Assembly: GCA_964523165.1 (NCBI GenBank)
Contig: CAZFXZ010000033.1
Location: 1-7,154 of the forward strand
DNA length: 7,154 nt
Source of the DNA: CAZFXZ01 sp964523165
GTDB lineage: Bacteria; Patescibacteriota; Patescibacteriia; JACRDY01
Direction of reading: 5' to 3'
Positions 3,685 through 7,154 of the stretch are shown piece after piece (within the stretch, counting starts at the first letter, position 1; every line of letters begins with the position of its first letter). The notes under the pieces are model-generated. The model ran no database searches and was not told the DNA's origin. It saw nothing but the letters and a program-made list of their open reading frames with translations. A program made the position numbers and the translations under genes.

Positions 3685-5865
3685 ATGGATAAGACCTACG
3701 AAGCTCAAAAGTTTGAAGAAAAAATTTACGATGATTGGCAAGCGTCGGGTTTTTTTAATCCCGACAAATTGCCGGGCGATCGACCTGAAACTTTTACCAT
3801 TATTTTACCGCCGCCCAACGCCACCGGCCGTTTACACATGGGCCACTCCATGATGTTAGCCATCCAAGATTTGATAATTCGTTTTCAACGTATGCGGGGC
3901 AAAAAAACTTTGTGGTTGCCGGGTACTGATCACGCGGCCATCGCTACCAATGCCATCGTTGAAAAACAATTAGCCGAGCAGGGTCAAACAAAAAATGATT
4001 TTAGTCGTGAGGTGTATGTCGATAAAGTCAAAGATTTTATCATTCAATCACAAGATACCATTCGTCAGCAAATCAAAGTCATGGGTGGGAGTTTGGATTG
4101 GTCGCGTGAAGCTTACACTTGGGATGAAAAAAGAAATTTAGCCGTGCGGACAATGTTTAAAAAAATGTATGATGACGGTCTGATTTATCGCGGACTGCGC
4201 ATCGTCAATTGGTGCCCGCATTGTCAATCGACATTAGCCGATGATGAAGTCGAATACAAAACCCAAAAGACCAAGCTTTACACTTTTTATTACAGCCGGA
4301 CTTTTCCCATTCCAATCGCTACCACTCGACCAGAAACAAAATTTGGCGATGTGGCCGTGGCCGTACATCCAACTGACAAACGTTACAAGAAGTTTATCGG
4401 CAAAAAGTTTGACGTGCTATTGGATGGTGTGTCGCGGACCATCACGATCATCGCCGATAAAACCGTCGATGCCAAATTTGGTACCGGCGCGGTCGGAGTC
4501 ACGCCGGCTCATAGTCATGTCGATGCCGAGATGGCCAAAAAAGCCAACTTGCTTGAAGCTCCACAAGTTATTGATCAAGATGGTTTGCTGACCACGGCCG
4601 CTGGGGTTTACGCTGGTTTGGATGTTTTGGCGGCGCGCCAGAAATTCGTCAAATGGCTAGAAGATCAAAAGTTGATGAAACAAACTGACGATTTGCAACA
4701 TAATCTTCCCACTTGTTATCGTTGTCACACCGCTATCGAACCATTGCCGTCCAAACAATGGTTTATCGACGTCAATAAACAATTTAATTTTCAGCCATCG
4801 GTAACTCATCCCATCAAGGGCTTTAAAAAAGGCCAAAAAGTCAGTTTAAAAAAACTGATGCAGCATGTCGTCAAATCGCAGCAAATAAAAATTATCCCCG
4901 AACGTTTTGATAAAACTTATTTCCACTGGATTGATAATTTGCGCGACTGGTGTATCAGTCGTCAGATTTGGGTCGGACATCAAATACCCGTTTGGTATAA
5001 AGGCCAAGAAGTTTATGTTGATGTTGATCCGCCTAAAGGTAAGGATTGGATTCAAGATCCCGACACTCTTGATACTTGGTTTTCGGCCGGCTTGTGGACT
5101 TTTTCGACCTTAGGTTGGCCGGATCTCAAAAGTGCCGATCTAAAAAATTATCATCCGACGCAAGTCATGGAAACGATGTTTGATATTTTGTTTTTTTGGG
5201 TGGCGCGCATGATCATGATGACGACTTATGCNNNNNNNNNNNNNNNNNNNNNNNNNNNNNNNNNNNNNNNNNNNNNNNNNNNNNNNNNNNNNNNNNNNNN
5301 NNNNNNNNNNNNNNNNNNNNNNNNNNNNNNNTTTTATGGTGACAAAAAGTCCAATATGTTGATGATCCAAAGTTGGCCGATCGCCGACAAACCGACAGTT
5401 GTCAAAGATTTTGCCCTGATCAAAGAAATGGTCAATATCATACGCTCGGCCCGCAGTGATTATAAAATTGCCCCGACTTCTAAATTGTCAGCCATCATCA
5501 GTGGCGAAAAAAATAATATCATCAAAGATAACGTGGAAATTATAAAAAAATTGGCTCGTTTGGAAAACCTCGAAGTAAAAAAAGATAATCAACAACCAGC
5601 CGGTTGGCTGCGCTTGACTGGCAGTTTTGTCATAGATTTGGAAGTGGCCGGTCAAATGGATATAAAAAAAGAAAAAGATCGTCTGCAACGCGAACATGAT
5701 GATTTGGCTTCTTATGCCAAAGCTTTGCAAACCAAGCTTAGCAACAAAGAATTTGCGGCCAAAGCTCCAGCCTCAGTCGTCGAAGCCGAGAGACAAAAAT
5801 TGGCCGATATTTTGGGCCGCGTCGAAAAATTGTCGGAGCAATTACTTTCTTTACAACAGAAATAA
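3685..5865 (+). CDS. valS: Valine--tRNA ligase (interrupted by an assembly gap)
   Basis: Class I synthetase that charges tRNA-Val and edits Thr-tRNA-Val in the cytoplasm. Visible in order: PPPNATG (43-48) with HMGH (51-54), GTDHAAIATN (80-89), a CxxC at 177-180, the CP1 editing domain from ATTRPET (212-218) to FGTGAVGVTPAH (265-276), a second CxxC at 344-347, DWCISRQIWVGHQIP (421-435), and ILFFWVARM (501-509). A run of 100 Ns then hides residues after 515. The sequence resumes at FYGDKK, late in the anticodon-binding domain, and ends with the coiled-coil tRNA-binding arm (about 660-726). KMSKS is not visible and must fall in the gap. ValRS is usually 860-950 residues against 726 here counting 34 unknowns, so more than 100 bases are missing; the open frame across the gap is chance. 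In CP1, G271 and S277 replace a Lys and an Asp usual in the editing pocket. Confidence 0.95.
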   Translation: MDKTYEAQKFEEKIYDDWQASGFFNPDKLPGDRPETFTIILPPPNATGRLHMGHSMMLAIQDLIIRFQRMRGKKTLWLPGTDHAAIATNAIVEKQLAEQGQTKNDFSREVYVDKVKDFIIQSQDTIRQQIKVMGGSLDWSREAYTWDEKRNLAVRTMFKKMYDDGLIYRGLRIVNWCPHCQSTLADDEVEYKTQKTKLYTFYYSRTFPIPIATTRPETKFGDVAVAVHPTDKRYKKFIGKKFDVLLDGVSRTITIIADKTVDAKFGTGAVGVTPAHSHVDAEMAKKANLLEAPQVIDQDGLLTTAAGVYAGLDVLAARQKFVKWLEDQKLMKQTDDLQHNLPTCYRCHTAIEPLPSKQWFIDVNKQFNFQPSVTHPIKGFKKGQKVSLKKLMQHVVKSQQIKIIPERFDKTYFHWIDNLRDWCISRQIWVGHQIPVWYKGQEVYVDVDPPKGKDWIQDPDTLDTWFSAGLWTFSTLGWPDLKSADLKNYHPTQVMETMFDILFFWVARMIMMTTYXXXXXXXXXXXXXXXXXXXXXXXXXXXXXXXXXXFYGDKKSNMLMIQSWPIADKPTVVKDFALIKEMVNIIRSARSDYKIAPTSKLSAIISGEKNNIIKDNVEIIKKLARLENLEVKKDNQQPAGWLRLTGSFVIDLEVAGQMDIKKEKDRLQREHDDLASYAKALQTKLSNKEFAAKAPASVVEAERQKLADILGRVEKLSEQLLSLQQK
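5232..5331. other. Scaffold gap of exactly 100 Ns
   Basis: The round length is the usual placeholder for an unknown distance. The flanking coding sequence skips from just before the KMSKS region of ValRS to near the end of the anticodon-binding domain, so by comparison with family length roughly 170-220 codons are absent rather than 33. Confidence 0.95.
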
Positions 5866-5883
5866 AAAAATCAAAATATTTTT

Positions 5884-7095
5884 ATGAAAATCGTTACCGA
5901 CGGTAAAAAAATTGATCAACTTCTAGAGCGGGGGATGGAAAATATTTATCCGACCGCCGAAGCGTTTAAAAAAGTTTTGCAAAGTGGTCGGCGGTTAAAA
6001 ATTTACAACGGCATTGATCCGTCCGGTCCCGATTTGCATTTGGGTCACGCCGTGGTGCTGCGCAAGCTGCGGGCTTTGCAAGATTTGGGCCATGAAATTA
6101 TTTTACTGCTTGGTGATTTTACCGGCATGATCGGTGATCCGACCGACAAATCAGCCACGCGTATTCAATTGACCCGTAAACAAGTTTTACAAAATGCCAA
6201 AAATTATAAAAAACAAGCCAGTAAAATTTTACGCTTTAGCGGTCGTAATGCCGTCAAAATAAAATACAACTCCAAGTGGCTTGGCAAACTAAATTTTGCC
6301 GAAGTCGTAGAGTTGGCGGCCGAATTTACCGTCCAACAAATGGCCGAACGTGATATGTTTGCCAAGCGTTTAGCTCAAGGTAAGCCGATCCATCTCCACG
6401 AATTTTTTTATCCTTTGATGCAAGGTTATGACAGCGTGGCTCTGGGTGTCGATGCTGAAATCGGTGGCAATGATCAAACTTTTAATATGCTAGCCGGCCG
6501 GACTTTGTTAAAAAAAATAAAAAACAAAGAAAAGTTTGTTTTGACGACCAAACTGTTAGTCGATCCGCAGGGTAAAAAAATGGGCAAGTCTGAGGGCAAT
6601 ATGATCAAGCTGTCCGATAGCCCGACTGACATGTATGGCAAAGTCATGTCTTGGACTGATGAAATGATCGTGCCGGCCTTGGAAATTTTGACCGATTTGG
6701 ATATGGCCGAGATCAAAAGTTTAGCTTTGAAAATGAAACAAGGTGAAAATCCCAAAGACTTCAAGATGCGTTTGGCCAAAGAAGTCGTGACTAGTTTGAT
6801 CGGAGCTAAAGCGGCTCAAACGGCCGAAAGTGAGTTTATTAAAATTTTCCAAAAAAAAGATCGACCGGACAATTTACCTCTCGTGACTTTGTCAGCCGGC
6901 AAAATGTCAGTTGTCGAATTGTTTGTGGCCACCAAATTAGTCAGTAGCAAAGGCGAGGCCCGAAGATTGTTAGAGCAGGGCGGGTTGTCGATTGATGATA
7001 AGATTATGACCAAAGATGTTGATATTACCCTCCAAGATGATTTGATCTTAAAACGCGGCAAACGTCAGTTTGTCCAAATAAAATTAAAAAAATAA
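5884..7095 (+). CDS. tyrS: Tyrosine--tRNA ligase
   Basis: Class I synthetase that attaches tyrosine to tRNA-Tyr in the cytoplasm. At 403 residues it is of normal length. The Rossmann domain shows YNGIDPSGPDLHLGH (41-55), with the HIGH motif as HLGH at 52-55, then GDFTGMIGDPT (77-87), the tyrosine-site segment YPLMQGYDSVAL (176-187), GGNDQTFNMLAGR (194-206) and the KMSKS loop as KMGKS (232-236). An S4 RNA-binding domain fills about 339-395. GGNDQxFN and HLGH point to the TyrZ-like branch rather than the E. coli TyrS branch. The ATG lies 18 bases after the valS stop with no SD and no promoter in the gap, so it is translated from the valS transcript. No T-box leader is present. The motifs are intact. 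Confidence 0.95.
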   Translation: MKIVTDGKKIDQLLERGMENIYPTAEAFKKVLQSGRRLKIYNGIDPSGPDLHLGHAVVLRKLRALQDLGHEIILLLGDFTGMIGDPTDKSATRIQLTRKQVLQNAKNYKKQASKILRFSGRNAVKIKYNSKWLGKLNFAEVVELAAEFTVQQMAERDMFAKRLAQGKPIHLHEFFYPLMQGYDSVALGVDAEIGGNDQTFNMLAGRTLLKKIKNKEKFVLTTKLLVDPQGKKMGKSEGNMIKLSDSPTDMYGKVMSWTDEMIVPALEILTDLDMAEIKSLALKMKQGENPKDFKMRLAKEVVTSLIGAKAAQTAESEFIKIFQKKDRPDNLPLVTLSAGKMSVVELFVATKLVSSKGEARRLLEQGGLSIDDKIMTKDVDITLQDDLILKRGKRQFVQIKLKK

Positions 7096-7101
7096 GAAAC
7101 G

Positions 7102-7126
7102 ACGGCTGTGGACAGCCGTTTTTCTT
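7102..7126 (+). terminator. Rho-independent terminator of the valS-tyrS operon
   Basis: ACGGCTGT (7102-7109) and ACAGCCGT (7112-7119) form an eight-pair stem with a tight loop, followed directly by a T-rich tract. It begins seven bases after the tyrS stop. The remaining 28 bases to the window edge show no gene. Confidence 0.88.
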
Positions 7127-7154
7127 TACAACTGTTTAGAGAAGTTATAAAGTA

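Noticed and set aside
3685..5865. valS as a pseudogene or short ValRS
   Set aside because: The missing KMSKS and short length are fully explained by the N gap; both flanks align with normal ValRS domains and are in good condition.
5866..5883. T-box or separate promoter for tyrS
   Set aside because: Only 18 AT-rich bases separate it from valS, with no room for a leader, terminator or promoter pair.

Overview
The window looks like a scaffold from an uncultured bacterium, most plausibly of the Candidate Phyla Radiation (Patescibacteria). This is inferred from compact gene spacing, a ValRS with paired CxxC motifs and a coiled-coil tail, core genes without Shine-Dalgarno (SD) sequences, a tRNA gene without encoded CCA, and a tiny GIY-YIG protein. 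No rRNA or marker placement is available, so the assignment is tentative. The standard code fits: TAA, TAG and TGA all end plausible reading frames.

Region 1 (1-840) is GC-rich and reads leftward. A promoter near 792-819 and a good SD lead into an unrecognised 57-residue basic protein with a TTG start (583-756). About 280 bases of hairpin-rich DNA follow (300-582). A second leftward promoter (231-260) then serves a possible 28-codon leader ORF whose TGA overlaps the ATG of a secreted protein. That protein's signal peptide is all that lies inside the window.

Region 2 (838-1443) reads rightward: an extended -10 promoter, tRNA-Ile(UAU), tRNA-Val(GAC), two strong palindromes abutting the tRNA-Val CCA end, a GIY-YIG nuclease-like gene, and an intrinsic terminator.

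Region 3 (1451-2296) reads leftward: a GC-rich pentapeptide-repeat protein with a strong SD and its own terminator. Upstream of it lie a 15-bp interrupted palindrome, a 21-bp tandem repeat, and a terminator for the next leftward unit.

Region 4 (2297-3684): a 35-residue single-TM protein with its own promoter almost touching its ATG, then a DHH/DHHA1-family protein that has lost nearly all catalytic residues. The latter is divergent from the next operon.

Region 5 (3648-7126): a rightward valS-tyrS operon of two class I aminoacyl-tRNA synthetases, closed by an intrinsic terminator. valS is interrupted by exactly 100 Ns. Comparison with the family says the gap stands in for a longer stretch that carries the KMSKS loop and most of the anticodon-binding domain.

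The translation theme is clear: two tRNA genes (one Val), ValRS and TyrRS. The least expected items are tRNA-Ile(UAU), the catalytically degenerate DHH protein, near-leaderless promoters on the core genes beside SD-led GC-rich genes, and several small proteins below usual gene-calling limits.
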